NCBI RefSeq assembly: GCF_009807095.1
Contig: NZ_WUCC01000005.1
Coordinates: 62,001 to 126,000, forward strand
Direction: 5' to 3'
DNA from: Rathayibacter sp. VKM Ac-2754
GTDB lineage: Bacteria; Actinomycetota; Actinomycetes; Actinomycetales; Microbacteriaceae
DNA: 64,000 nt
A program made the translations under genes and the position numbers. Positions 43,363 to 52,226 of the stretch are shown here, one piece after another (within the stretch, counting starts at the first letter, position 1; every line of letters starts with the position of its first letter). The notes below the pieces were generated by a model that made no database searches, was not told the origin of the DNA, and saw only the letters and a program-made list of their open reading frames with translations.

Positions 43363-44250
43363 ATGACGATCCAGCTCACGCTCAACAACGGCGTCACCCT
43401 TCCCGCTCTCGGCCTGGGCGTCTTCCAGAGCGCGCCCGAGGAGACGACCGCCGCCGTGCAGTCCACCCTCGAGGCCGGCTACCGCCACATCGACACCGCC
43501 GCCGCGTACGGCAACGAGCGCGAGGTCGGCGAGGGCCTGCGCCGCTCGGGCCTGGACCGCTCGGAGGTGTTCGTCGAGACGAAGGTCTGGGTGACCGACT
43601 ACGGCTACGAGCAGACCCTGCACGCGTTCGAGAAGGCGACCGGCAAGCTCGGCGTCGAGCGGCTCGACCTGCTGATCCTGCACCAGCCCGTCCCCTCGCG
43701 CTTCGATACGACGATCGCCGCGTACAAGGCGCTCGAGAAGCTCCTCGCCGACGGCGGCGTGCGCGCGATCGGCGTCAGCAACTTCACGCCCGCGCACTTG
43801 GCGCGCCTGCTCGCCGAGGTCGACGTGATCCCTGCCGTCAACCAGGTCGAGCTGCACCCGTACTTCTCGCAGCCCGACCTGCGCCGCGAGCACGCCGAGC
43901 GCGGCATCCTCACCCAGGCGTGGTCGCCGATCGGCGGCATCACGTTCTACCCCGGCTACGGGGACGAGCGCCGCAGCGTCATGGACGACGAGACGATCGG
44001 CGCGATCGCGGCCGAGCACGGCAAGAGCCCGGCGCAGGTGATGCTCCGCTGGCACCTGCAGCAGGGCCGCTCCGCGATCCCCAAGTCGACGAACCCCGAG
44101 CGGATTGCGGCGAACTTCGACGTCTTCGACTTCGAGCTCTCGGACGACGAGCTCGCGCGCATCGATTCCCTCGACACCGGCGTGCGCAGCGGACCCGATC
44201 CGGACGAGGAGCACCCCGCGTTCTTCAATTTCTCCATCCCCGAAGCCTGA
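43363..44250 (+). CDS. Aldo/keto reductase (2,5-diketo-D-gluconate reductase type)
   Basis: 295 aa. Complete AKR tetrad: Asp and Tyr in HIDTAAAYGNE, Lys in FVETKVW, His in LLILHQP; cofactor site IPKSTNPERIAANFDVF. Reduces small carbonyl compounds with NADPH. ATG at 43363; the longer frame upstream is not homologous. The XRE regulator starts 11 nt after its stop. Confidence 0.93.
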   Translation: MTIQLTLNNGVTLPALGLGVFQSAPEETTAAVQSTLEAGYRHIDTAAAYGNEREVGEGLRRSGLDRSEVFVETKVWVTDYGYEQTLHAFEKATGKLGVERLDLLILHQPVPSRFDTTIAAYKALEKLLADGGVRAIGVSNFTPAHLARLLAEVDVIPAVNQVELHPYFSQPDLRREHAERGILTQAWSPIGGITFYPGYGDERRSVMDDETIGAIAAEHGKSPAQVMLRWHLQQGRSAIPKSTNPERIAANFDVFDFELSDDELARIDSLDTGVRSGPDPDEEHPAFFNFSIPEA

Positions 44251-44261
44251 AAGCCGGCGCC

Positions 44262-45155
44262 ATGACCATGCAGAGCGAAGTCCGCGAGTTCCTCACCACC
44301 CGTCGCGCCCGAATCACGCCCGAGAAGGCTGGACTGCCCGTGTACGGCGGCAACCGCCGCGTCGAGGGGCTGCGCCGCGAAGAGGTCGCGATGCTCGCCG
44401 GCGTCAGCGTCGACTACTACAACCGCCTCGAGCGCGGAAACCTCAGCGGCGTCTCCGAAAGCGTCCTCGACGCCCTCGCCCGCGCCCTGCAGCTCGATGA
44501 CGCGGAGCGGGCGCACCTGTTCGACCTCGCGCGCGCCGCGAACCTCGCGCCCGCGAAGCGCCGCGCCGCCGCGACCACTCAGGTGTCCGCGAGCGTGCAG
44601 CGTCTGCTCGACGCGATCACCGACGCGCCCGCCTGGGTGCGCAATAACCGCCACGACCTCCTCGCGACCAACGCGCTCGGCCGCGCGCTCTACGCGGACA
44701 TGATCGCCAGTCCCTACGGGCCGCCGAACACGGCTCGATTCGTGTTCCTGGACGTGCGCTCGCGCGACTTCTTCCCGCAGTGGGAGAAGTCCGCCGACGA
44801 CATCGTCGCGATCCTCCGCTCGTCCGCGGGTCGGAACCCGTACGACCGGGAGCTGTCCAACCTCGTCGGTGAGCTCTCCACCCGCAGTGACGTGTTCCGC
44901 ACCAGCTGGGCGAAGCACGACGTGCGCTTCCACCGCACCGGCACGAAGAAGATCCACCACGCGCTCGTCGGCGACCTCGACCTCGACTACGAGGCGATGA
45001 CCCTCGACTCCGACACCGACCTCACCCTCCTCGCCTACACCGCCCGCCCCGGCACCCCCTCCGCCGATGGACTGCGCATGCTCGCGAGCCTCGCGGCGAC
45101 CCGCGAAAGCGAGCAGGCGGCCGCGGCCGAGGTCGCCACCGATCCCTCGAACTAG
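44262..45155 (+). CDS. XRE-family regulator with MmyB-like ligand-binding domain
   Basis: 297 aa. N-terminal helix-turn-helix (VEGLRREEVAMLAGVSVDYY, NRLERG) and a C-terminal MmyB-like domain (VRNNRHDLLATNALGRALYA; RNPYDRELSNLVGELSTRS; TKKIHHALVGDLDLDYEAM). Regulators of this kind usually control neighbouring oxidoreductase genes; ligands are poorly known, with fatty acids suggested. Cotranscribed with the AKR and DUF2255 genes. Confidence 0.9.
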   Translation: MTMQSEVREFLTTRRARITPEKAGLPVYGGNRRVEGLRREEVAMLAGVSVDYYNRLERGNLSGVSESVLDALARALQLDDAERAHLFDLARAANLAPAKRRAAATTQVSASVQRLLDAITDAPAWVRNNRHDLLATNALGRALYADMIASPYGPPNTARFVFLDVRSRDFFPQWEKSADDIVAILRSSAGRNPYDRELSNLVGELSTRSDVFRTSWAKHDVRFHRTGTKKIHHALVGDLDLDYEAMTLDSDTDLTLLAYTARPGTPSADGLRMLASLAATRESEQAAAAEVATDPSN

Positions 45156-45165
45156 GAGAAGCACC

Positions 45166-45531
45166 ATGACCACCTGGACCGCAGACGAGCTGCACCGCGT
45201 CGGCGACGCCGGAGAGCTGCGCATCGCCGGCTGCCGCGCCGACGGCACCCTGCGCCGACTCGTCATCATCTGGCAGGTCCGCGTCGACGACTCGATCTAC
45301 GTCCGCTCCGTGAACGGACCCGACGCGAGCTGGTTCCGCGGCACCCAAGTTCGCGGCGAGGGCCGCATCGAGGCCGGTGGGGTGGCGAAGGACGTCGTCT
45401 TCGCCCGCGACGACACCGTCGATGACCGTATCGACGAGGCCTACCGCCGCAAGTACGGCAGCGGCTCCGCCGTGCGCGCGATCACTAGCGCCCTCGCCAC
45501 CAGCACGACCTTGCGCGTCGATCCCGCCTGA
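45166..45531 (+). CDS. DUF2255 family protein
   Basis: 121 aa, starting 10 nt after the regulator stop with AGGAGAAG as SD. The sequence TTWTADELHRVGDAGELRIA and the split-barrel-like strands LVIIWQVRVDDSIYVRSVNG, then KDVVFARDD fit DUF2255, a small family related to pyridoxamine-oxidase-like/F420 barrels. Function unknown; usually found next to redox genes and such regulators. Confidence 0.82.
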   Translation: MTTWTADELHRVGDAGELRIAGCRADGTLRRLVIIWQVRVDDSIYVRSVNGPDASWFRGTQVRGEGRIEAGGVAKDVVFARDDTVDDRIDEAYRRKYGSGSAVRAITSALATSTTLRVDPA

Positions 45532-45555
45532 CCTCTCCCGCGGTAGAAGGGGTGC

Positions 45556-45586
45556 ACTGGCAGTACCTGGGACACCGGTCACTGCC
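45556..45586 (+). promoter_or_regulatory. Inverted repeat with GGCAGTACCT upstream of MFS
   Basis: ACTGGCAGT palindrome (45556-45564) within GGCAGTACCT, with an inverted half ACTGCC at 45581-45586. The same 10-mer lies before the CMD gene. It is a probable operator in the 103-nt gap between DUF2255 and the MFS gene. Confidence 0.45.
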
Positions 45587-45634
45587 GCCGATGCAGCCGC
45601 AGCGCTTGCATGGATGCGGGAAGGACAACCACCA

Positions 45635-47095
45635 ATGACATCGACACCCGCGACCACCGAGCCTCGGACCGCGCCCCACAAGGGCGCGATCCTGACGATC
45701 ATCCTCGTCAGCTACTTCATGATCCTGCTCGACAACTCGGTCATCTTCACCGCGCTGCCCAGCCTCGAGGCCGACCTCGGCCTTGCCCCCGCTGAGCTCG
45801 CCTGGGTGCAGGACGCCTACACCCTCGTCTTCGGCGGCCTGCTGCTGCTCGGCGCCCGGGCCGGCGATCTCCTCGGCCGCAAGCGCGTGTTCATCTTCGG
45901 CCTCGTCGTCTTCTCGATCGCCTCCCTCCTCATCGCCTTCGCCCCCGCCGGGTGGTGGCTGATCGGCTCCCGCGCGATCCAGGGCATCGGCGCCGCGATC
46001 GTCGCCCCGTCCGCGCTGTCGCTGCTCACCGCGAGCTTCGAGGGCCGCGAGCGCGCCCGCGCCGTCGCCGCCTACGCTGCGACCGCCGGCATCGGCGCGA
46101 GCCTGGGCATGGTCATCGGTGGCGCGCTCGCCTCCTGGATCTCCTGGCGCGCCGGGTTCTTCGTGAATGTCCCGATCGGCATCGCCATGATCGCCCTCGC
46201 CCCGAAGTTCCTCCCCGAGACCGCCACCCGGCCCGGCCGCTTCGACCTCCCCGGCGCCATCACCGCCACCCTCGGCGTCGGCGGACTCGTCTTCGCGATC
46301 CTGCACGGCTCCGAGAACGGCTGGACCGACGCGACCACCCTCGTCTCCTTCGCCCTCGCCGTGGTGCTGCTCGTCACGTTCGTGGTCGCGGAGTCGCGGG
46401 CCGCGCAGCCGATCATGCCGCTGCACCTGTTCGCGAGCCGTCAGCGCACCGGCGCCTACCTCACCCGGTTCCTCTACCTCGGCGCCATGATCGGGTTCTT
46501 CTACTTCACCACCCAGTACCTCCAGGGCGCCCTCGGATTCAACCCGCTGCAGGCGGGCCTGGCGTTCCTGCCGATGACGCTTGTCAACTTCGCCGTCGCC
46601 CTGCTCATCCCGCGCCTGTCGGACCGGATCGGGAACACGGCTCTGCTCGTCGCCGGCATCGTCCTCACCCTGGCCGGAATGCTCTGGCTCACCCGCATCA
46701 CCCCCGACAGCGGCTACCTCGCCGCGGTCGCCGCGCCCATGCTCTTCATCGGCGCCGGCCAGGGTCTCGCGTTCGCTCCGATGACCACCTTCGGCATCGC
46801 CGGCACCACCTCCGAGGACGCAGGGGCCGCATCCGGAGTCGTGAACACGTTCCACCAGCTCGGCACCTCCGTGGGCCTGGGCATCCTCGTCGCCGTCGCC
46901 ACCCTCGCCGCACCTGCCTCCGGTGTCGAGACTGCCGTGAGCGTCACCGCCGAGACGTCGCTCGCGCTGACCGGCGGCACCGGGCTGCTGCTGCTCGCCC
47001 TCGTCACGACCCTCGCCCTCATCGTCCCGAGCACCCTCGCGGCCCGGCGCGCAGCCGCGGCGCCTCTCGCGGTCCAGCCGGTGAGCGCCCGATGA
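45635..47095 (+). CDS. MFS drug transporter (DHA2/EmrB-QacA type)
   Basis: 486 aa, probably 14 membrane helices. TM1 motif MILLDNSVIFTALPSLEADL (motif D1 of DHA2 pumps), motif A GARAGDLLGRKRVF and antiporter motif C region GIGASLGMVIGGALASW. Likely proton-driven export of organic compounds, perhaps substrates of the neighbouring oxidoreductases. ATG 45635 gives the TM1 soon after a short cytosolic tail. Stop overlaps the next gene (ATGA). Confidence 0.92.
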   Translation: MTSTPATTEPRTAPHKGAILTIILVSYFMILLDNSVIFTALPSLEADLGLAPAELAWVQDAYTLVFGGLLLLGARAGDLLGRKRVFIFGLVVFSIASLLIAFAPAGWWLIGSRAIQGIGAAIVAPSALSLLTASFEGRERARAVAAYAATAGIGASLGMVIGGALASWISWRAGFFVNVPIGIAMIALAPKFLPETATRPGRFDLPGAITATLGVGGLVFAILHGSENGWTDATTLVSFALAVVLLVTFVVAESRAAQPIMPLHLFASRQRTGAYLTRFLYLGAMIGFFYFTTQYLQGALGFNPLQAGLAFLPMTLVNFAVALLIPRLSDRIGNTALLVAGIVLTLAGMLWLTRITPDSGYLAAVAAPMLFIGAGQGLAFAPMTTFGIAGTTSEDAGAASGVVNTFHQLGTSVGLGILVAVATLAAPASGVETAVSVTAETSLALTGGTGLLLLALVTTLALIVPSTLAARRAAAAPLAVQPVSAR

Positions 47096-47883
47096 GCCGG
47101 TCGGATCTGCCCGCCGCCCTCACCAGCGCGCTCCTCGCGCTGCAGACGGAGGAGTTCGACGCGATGGTCCTCGCCGACGTGACCGCGCTCGACGAGCTCC
47201 TCGCGCCTCAGTTCACCCTCACTCACATGACCGGGTTCGTGCAGTCGAAGACCGACTGGCTCTCCGACGTCGACACCGACCGGAGCTACCACGCCGTCGA
47301 CCTGGTCGACTCGGTCGTCACCGGCAGCGAGATCGACCCGGTCCTGACCGTGCGGACCTTGACCGAGGCGACGATCTGGGGCGCGCACAGCACCTGGCGT
47401 CTGCAGCTGCGTAGCACCTTCGCCCCGGACGGCGACGGGTGGGTCATCGCCCGCACCGTCGCCTCCACCATCGACGAGTCCGAGCGACTCACTCCGAACG
47501 CGATCGAGTTCCTGCGCGACCACCACGACCGCACACGGACCTCGATCATCCTCATCGGCATGCCCGGCATCGACCAGCAGTTCCGCCACTACCCCCAGCT
47601 CTACAGCCGTCTGGGCTTCGCCCACCAATACCACCCACTCACCCGCGACGAACTCCTCTTCGTCCTCGACCGGCAGTGGAAGAGGCTCGGCCGAGCGCTG
47701 AACCCTGACGATTTCACCGACTCGCAAGCCGTCGCCGCCGTCGAGCGCATCACGCGCGGCAACTTCCGACTCCTCGAACGACTCATGCCTCAGATCGCCC
47801 GCGTCCTCAAGATCAACGAGCTCGAGACCATCACCGACGACGTCGTCGAATCAGCAGCGAGCGTCCTCGTCATCGGCACCTAA
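47092..47883 (+). CDS. Chimera: NTF2-like domain fused in frame to the C-terminal part of a TniB-type transposon ATPase
   Basis: 263 aa. Residues 1 to about 125 form an NTF2/SnoaL (DUF4440) domain (FTLTHMTGFVQSKTDWLSDV; TLTEATIWGAHSTWRLQLRS; ends RTVAST). Residues about 126-263 (IDESERLTPNAIEFLRDHHD; ILIGMPGI; TRGNFRLLERLMPQIARVLK) match the Walker B-to-end part of TniB-like AAA ATPases of actinobacterial transposons. The Walker A and N-terminal half of the ATPase are absent. The ATG overlaps the MFS stop. The enzyme/binding role of the NTF2 part is unknown; the ATPase part cannot hydrolyse ATP alone. Confidence 0.85.
   Translation: MSRSDLPAALTSALLALQTEEFDAMVLADVTALDELLAPQFTLTHMTGFVQSKTDWLSDVDTDRSYHAVDLVDSVVTGSEIDPVLTVRTLTEATIWGAHSTWRLQLRSTFAPDGDGWVIARTVASTIDESERLTPNAIEFLRDHHDRTRTSIILIGMPGIDQQFRHYPQLYSRLGFAHQYHPLTRDELLFVLDRQWKRLGRALNPDDFTDSQAVAAVERITRGNFRLLERLMPQIARVLKINELETITDDVVESAASVLVIGT
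47467..47883 (+). mobile_element. Remnant of a transposon ATPase gene (TniB-like), 3' part
   Basis: About 417 bp encoding only the C-terminal half of a TniB-type ATPase, in frame with the preceding NTF2-like domain. No transposase or terminal repeats were seen next to it. It marks a past insertion/deletion at the boundary with nadE. Confidence 0.75.
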
Positions 47884-47955
47884 GAGCGACACGAAGCGCC
47901 GTGAGAAAGCAGCCACGCAGCGCTGCGATCCACACATCCGGGGTACCGTGGAGGG

Positions 47956-48777
47956 ATGCGCGACGTCCAGCAGCAGATCATCTCCGAGCTCCACGTCTCC
48001 CCCACCGTCGATCCGGCCGCCGAGGTCGAACGACGCAGCGGCTTCCTCGCCGACTACCTCCGTCACACCGGGGCCGAGGGCCTCGTCCTCGGCATCAGCG
48101 GCGGCCAGGACTCGAGCCTGGCCGGCCGGCTGTGCCAGCTCGCGGTCGAGCAGGTGCGGGCGAGCGGAGGCGACGCCTCCTTCATCGCGGTGCGCCTGCC
48201 CTACCGCGTCCAGGCCGACGAGGCCGACGCGCAGCTCGCGCTGACCTTCATCCGCCCCGACCGACAGATCGCGTTCGACATCCAGCGGGGCGTCGACGGG
48301 ATCGCGGCGGCGTTCGAGGACGCGGTCGGCGAGCCGATCACGGACTTCGTCAAGGGCAACACCAAGGCCCGCGCCCGCATGATCGCGCAGTACGCGATCG
48401 CCGGGCAGGAGGGCATGCTCGTCGTGGGCACCGACCACGCGGCCGAGGCGGTGACCGGCTTCTTCACCAAGTTCGGCGACGGCGGAGCCGACGTGCTCCC
48501 GCTGACCGGGCTCACCAAGCGCCAGGGCCGCTCGCTGCTCCAGCACCTCGACGCACCGGCCCGCCTCTACGAGAAGGCGCCGACCGCCGACCTGCTCGAC
48601 GACAACCCCGGCCAGACCGACGAGTCGAACCTCGGACTCGTCTACGCCGACCTCGACACCTACCTCGAGGGCGGCGACGTCGCGCCCGAGGTCGCCGAGG
48701 CGATCGAGGCGCGCTACGCCGCGACCGAGCACAAGCGCCAGGTCCCGCTGTCGATGTTCGACGGCTGGTGGCGCTGA
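47956..48777 (+). CDS. nadE: Ammonia-dependent NAD+ synthetase
   Basis: 273 aa, the short ammonia-using form without a glutaminase domain. It converts nicotinic acid adenine dinucleotide, ATP and ammonia to NAD+. The ATP-pyrophosphatase P-loop SGGQDSS, the [11 protein letters not shown] segment and [20 protein letters not shown] are typical. ATG at 47956. Core gene, flanking the accessory region on its right side. Confidence 0.95.
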   Translation: MRDVQQQIISELHVSPTVDPAAEVERRSGFLADYLRHTGAEGLVLGISGGQDSSLAGRLCQLAVEQVRASGGDASFIAVRLPYRVQADEADAQLALTFIRPDRQIAFDIQRGVDGIAAAFEDAVGEPITDFVKGNTKARARMIAQYAIAGQEGMLVVGTDHAAEAVTGFFTKFGDGGADVLPLTGLTKRQGRSLLQHLDAPARLYEKAPTADLLDDNPGQTDESNLGLVYADLDTYLEGGDVAPEVAEAIEARYAATEHKRQVPLSMFDGWWR

Positions 48778-48820
48778 CCGGTCGCGCCGGGCCGCCGGAC
48801 GCGTCGGCGGCCTCCGACAC

Positions 48821-48943
48821 GCTGGTCGAGTAGCCCCGCAGGGGCGTATCGAGACCCACCGGCTTCAGCGGATCGGGCTCGGGGCCCATCGTTCTGACGC
48901 TGGTGGATCTCGATACGCCCGCTGCGCGGGCCACTCGATCAGC
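48821..48943. repeat. TGGTCGAGTAG-type long palindromic element
   Basis: Left half GCTGGTCGAGTAGCCCCGCA (48821-48840), then GGGGCGTATCGAGACCCACC (48841-48860); the right half (48902-48943) is a near inverted copy ending CCACTCGATCAGC. Each half has its own hairpin (CCCCGCAGGGG; CCCGCTGCGCGGG). Related copies lie at 58.1 kb. It lies between the nadE stop and the stop of the sugar isomerase, a 3'-3' gap. I recall such elements in many Microbacteriaceae; not checked. Confidence 0.85.
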
Positions 48944-48993
48944 GGGGGGGGCGGATCCGCCCACCCGCGGCGCGCGCAGGCGCCTCGCGCGCG

Positions 48994-49947
48994 TCAGGCC
49001 GTCGCGACCCGGTCGAGCCAGGCTCCGCTGACGCGGGCGCTGTCGGCGGGGGGCATGCTGGCGCGATCGACCTCGACGATGATCCAGCCGCCGAAGTCGG
49101 CCGGCAGCGCGGCGAGGACGCCGTCGAGGTCGATGCCGCCGAGGCCCGGCTCGAGGAAGAGCCCGCTGTCGGTCGCCCGGTCGTACGGCGTCGGGATCGC
49201 GCGGCTCGCCTCCGCGATGCCGAGGTGCAGATCCTTCACGTGCAGGTCGATCAGGCGGTCGGAGTACCGCTGGACCATCGCGACCGGGTCCATGCCGGCC
49301 CAGACCAGGTGGCCGATGTCGAAGGAGGCGCCCAGCAGGGCCGGGTCGATCGCGGCGAGCACGCGGTCGATCTCGTGCTCGGTCTCGACCCAGGTGCCGA
49401 CGTGGTTGTGCAGGCCGGCCTGGACACCCTCCGCGCGCAGGACCTCCGCCGCCTCGGCGAGGATCTCGATCACGCGGTCGAGCCGACCCTCGTCGAATCC
49501 TGCTCCGACGGCGACCGCCTCGCGGGTGCGGACGACGCCCGGCTCGAAGCTGACCTCGGGCGCGAGGAACACCGTGTCGAGGCCGACGTAGTTGGTCTCC
49601 TCCGCCTTGCGCCGGACGCCGTCGAACCAGTGCACCCACTCGGCGCTGCCGCGCTCGAGGGTGCGACCCGAGTCCTCGGGCAGGGCGACGGAGGCGTAGC
49701 CCGGCGCGAGCTCGAGGCCCGACTCCTCGATCATGTGCGCGTAGTCCTGGAGGGTCTGCGTCGCGAGCACCTCGAGCATCGTGGCGCCGAATCCGGCATC
49801 GCGGATCTCGCGCAGCACCTGCGGGTACTCGTCGCGGAAGGCGGGGTCGGCGAAGCGCCACAGCGACTCGCTCGCGGGGTCGTCGGGATCGGCCTTCACG
49901 TTGATCCACTGGATGGCGTTGAGGGCGAACTGCGAACGGCGGAGCAT
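48994..49947 (-). CDS. TIM-barrel sugar phosphate isomerase/epimerase family enzyme
   Basis: 317 aa of the xylose-isomerase-like (AP endonuclease 2) superfamily. Candidate metal ligands are E in FLAPEVSFEPG, H in LHNHVGTW, D and H in SFDIGHLVW, H in IDLHVKDLHL and E in WIIVEVDRAS. Enzymes of this fold act as sugar isomerases, dehydratases or, in one group, in C-glycoside breakdown. Last gene of the catabolic operon, 50 nt after the deaminase gene. Exact reaction unknown. Confidence 0.85.
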   Translation of the reverse strand: MLRRSQFALNAIQWINVKADPDDPASESLWRFADPAFRDEYPQVLREIRDAGFGATMLEVLATQTLQDYAHMIEESGLELAPGYASVALPEDSGRTLERGSAEWVHWFDGVRRKAEETNYVGLDTVFLAPEVSFEPGVVRTREAVAVGAGFDEGRLDRVIEILAEAAEVLRAEGVQAGLHNHVGTWVETEHEIDRVLAAIDPALLGASFDIGHLVWAGMDPVAMVQRYSDRLIDLHVKDLHLGIAEASRAIPTPYDRATDSGLFLEPGLGGIDLDGVLAALPADFGGWIIVEVDRASMPPADSARVSGAWLDRVATA

Positions 49948-49997
49948 GCGGGGACTGCTTTCTCGAGAGGAGTGGTGACGGTCGGACGCGCGGCGGG

Positions 49998-50612
49998 TCA
50001 GTCGGTGGCGGCGCGGGCGTTGTAGACGAGGGCGGAGCCGGCGTCGACGTGGGCGCGGTAGGCGTGGAACACGGCGAGCGCCTCGTCGCGGAGGACGCCG
50101 TCGACGACCTCGATGCCGCGCGCCTCGAAGGCGGCGGCCCAGTCCTCGCGCATGGGTCCCTCGTCGAAGGTCGAGATCTCCTCGAGCTCGGGGCCGGAGC
50201 CTGCCACGACGAGGCGGCGGACGCCCGACCAGAGCGTCGCGCCGTAGCACTGCACGCAGGGACGCCAGTTGACGACGAGGTCGTGGGCGGGCAGGCCCTC
50301 CCCGCCCAGGTCCCAGGTGCCGAGCGCGGTCTGCGCGAGACCGAGCGCGGTGACCTCGGCGTGACCCGATGAGACTCCGCTGCCGAGGACGACGTTGACG
50401 CCGACCGACACCACGCGGCCGGAGTCGCGCTCGACGACGATCGCGGCGAACGGGCCGCCGTTGCCCTCGCGGAAGTTGCGGTCGGCGAGGGCGTGGACGA
50501 GTGCCATCCGATCCTCGAGGCCGGGCAGGAACTCGGGGACGTCGCGCACGGCGTCCTCGATCCAGGCGGGCAGGGCGATCTCGTAGCGGGTGGCGAGCTG
50601 GTCGATGTTCAC
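49998..50612 (-). CDS. Nucleoside/cytosine deaminase-like zinc hydrolase
   Basis: 204 aa of the CDA superfamily. Zinc site: His84-Ala-Glu86 in SSGHAEVTA and Cys119/Cys122 in WRPCVQCYGA, with Glu86 the proton shuttle. It would hydrolytically deaminate a base or nucleoside (guanine/cytosine type). The acidic N-terminal and helical C-terminal extensions (about 45 and 60 residues) make it longer than typical guanine deaminases. ATG at 50612 with a GGAGG-like SD. Its presence in a sugar operon hints at a nitrogenous aglycone (inference). Confidence 0.85.
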   Translation of the reverse strand: MNIDQLATRYEIALPAWIEDAVRDVPEFLPGLEDRMALVHALADRNFREGNGGPFAAIVVERDSGRVVSVGVNVVLGSGVSSGHAEVTALGLAQTALGTWDLGGEGLPAHDLVVNWRPCVQCYGATLWSGVRRLVVAGSGPELEEISTFDEGPMREDWAAAFEARGIEVVDGVLRDEALAVFHAYRAHVDAGSALVYNARAATD

Positions 50613-50679
50613 GGGTGGCCTCCTGGGCGGGGTGGGAGTGGGGTGAGAGGGGTGCGGCCTGCAGACCGCACGGGGGCGC

Positions 50680-52197
50680 TCACACGCGCGCGCCCTCCAG
50701 CGCGGCCAGCACCGCGCGGGTCGCCCGCACGGCGGTGATCGTCCCGGTCAGCGTCGCGTTGCAGACGACGGGGGTCGGGATCACGCCCGTCCCGGCGAGG
50801 TAGAGCCCCTCGACGCCCCACACCCGGCCCGACGGGTCGCAGACGCTGGTGCCGTCGTCCACCGCGCCCGAGCGGACCGTGCCGGTGAGGTGGAGCGAGG
50901 ACCCGGGCGCGAGCACGACGCACTCCGTCTCGGGGTCGAACGAGCCGAAGCGCTCGGCGACGGTGCGGATCCGCTCGCGGGCGTCCTCGATCAGCGCGAG
51001 GTCGCGGTCGGTGTAGTCGAAGTCCACGCGGAGGCGCGGCATCCCCGTCACGTCGGTCTCGTGCTCCGAGAACACCAGCCGGTTCTCGGGTCGCGACTCC
51101 ACCGGCGTGTAGAAGGAGAGGCCGACCGAGTAGGCGAACGGGGTGCGGTCCTCGTCGAGGAACACCGTGTTCATGATCTGCCCGTGGAAGGGCTGTGCGT
51201 CGCCGTTCTGCGGCAGCCAGAGCGAGTCGGTGGCGAACTCGCCCTCGCGCAGCATCGGCAGCCCCGCGGCGTCGAGGCCGAAGCGCTCGAGGTCCATCAC
51301 CACTCGCGCGGTCACGAACGCGTGCTCGTTGAGGAAGCGCCCGAGCGCCTCCGGACGGATACCCGACGCGAAGAGCAGCTGCGGGGTGCGGACGACGTCG
51401 GCGCAGACGATCGTCACTCGCGCGTCGATGTCGTACTCGCGGCCGGTCGCGATCTCGCGCACCCGGGCGCCGATCGCACGGCCGTCCTCGTGGCGCACCG
51501 CCACCGCGAGCGTGCCGGCGCGCAGCTCGAAGGCGTCGTCGCCTCCGCTCGCGATCGGCGGGAAGACGCGGTTGGGGCCGGTGCGGGCCAGCGGGCCGGT
51601 CGGATTCCCGGCGACGGCCATCGGCATCGGCTGCGGGTGACGACCGGGGGCGCTCACCGACCCGAAGACGTCCTCGAGCACGTCGAGCACCACCCGCCCC
51701 GGGCCGGTCGGTCCGAGCGGGGAGTCGTGCACGTCGAGCAGCTGCTCGGCGCGCGCGAGGTCGGCGGCCCACTGCGCGGGGTCGCCGTCGTCGAACACCT
51801 CGCCGCCCGCGGGCCGCGGAGTGGCGGCCGTCCAGTGCACGCCCATCCCGCCGACGTTCCACGCGACCGCGCTCGCGGGCATGGCGCCGGCGTCGCCTCC
51901 CATCGCCGACAGGTTGTACATGCCGGGCTCGACGGAGCGGAGCTCGTCGGTGATGTCCGGAGTCACGTCGGCCCCGGTGTACAGACCCTGCACCCCGGTC
52001 GCGATCTGCCGGTTGTAGCGGCTCCAGATCTCGGGCTCCTCGCTGTCGTGCAGATGGAGGCCGGGAACCGAGCCCGCGGCGGGCCCGCCGTCGACCATGA
52101 GGATCGAGACGGCGGGATCGGCGTCGCGCAGGCCCCGGGCGACGGCGGCGCCCATGAGGCCGCTGCCGATGATGAGGACGTCGAGGGAGTCGGACAC
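50680..52197 (-). CDS. FAD-dependent GMC oxidoreductase, pyranose oxidase / glycoside 3-oxidase-like
   Basis: 505 aa. N-terminal FAD motif IIGSGLMGAAVARGL, then VGGMGVHWTAATPRP, which aligns with the pyranose-2-oxidase STHWTCATP segment; His121 sits where fungal enzymes attach FAD covalently. Catalytic pair His in SSLHLTGT and Asn in VCNATLTGT. Relatives oxidise sugars or C-/O-glycosides at C2 or C3 with O2 or a quinone. GTG at 52197 with AGGAG five bases upstream. Best current call is a carbohydrate oxidase; substrate unknown. Confidence 0.88.
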   Translation of the reverse strand: MSDSLDVLIIGSGLMGAAVARGLRDADPAVSILMVDGGPAAGSVPGLHLHDSEEPEIWSRYNRQIATGVQGLYTGADVTPDITDELRSVEPGMYNLSAMGGDAGAMPASAVAWNVGGMGVHWTAATPRPAGGEVFDDGDPAQWAADLARAEQLLDVHDSPLGPTGPGRVVLDVLEDVFGSVSAPGRHPQPMPMAVAGNPTGPLARTGPNRVFPPIASGGDDAFELRAGTLAVAVRHEDGRAIGARVREIATGREYDIDARVTIVCADVVRTPQLLFASGIRPEALGRFLNEHAFVTARVVMDLERFGLDAAGLPMLREGEFATDSLWLPQNGDAQPFHGQIMNTVFLDEDRTPFAYSVGLSFYTPVESRPENRLVFSEHETDVTGMPRLRVDFDYTDRDLALIEDARERIRTVAERFGSFDPETECVVLAPGSSLHLTGTVRSGAVDDGTSVCDPSGRVWGVEGLYLAGTGVIPTPVVCNATLTGTITAVRATRAVLAALEGARV

Positions 52198-52226
52198 GGT
52201 TCTCCTAGCGGGCCGGTGGGCCGGGG

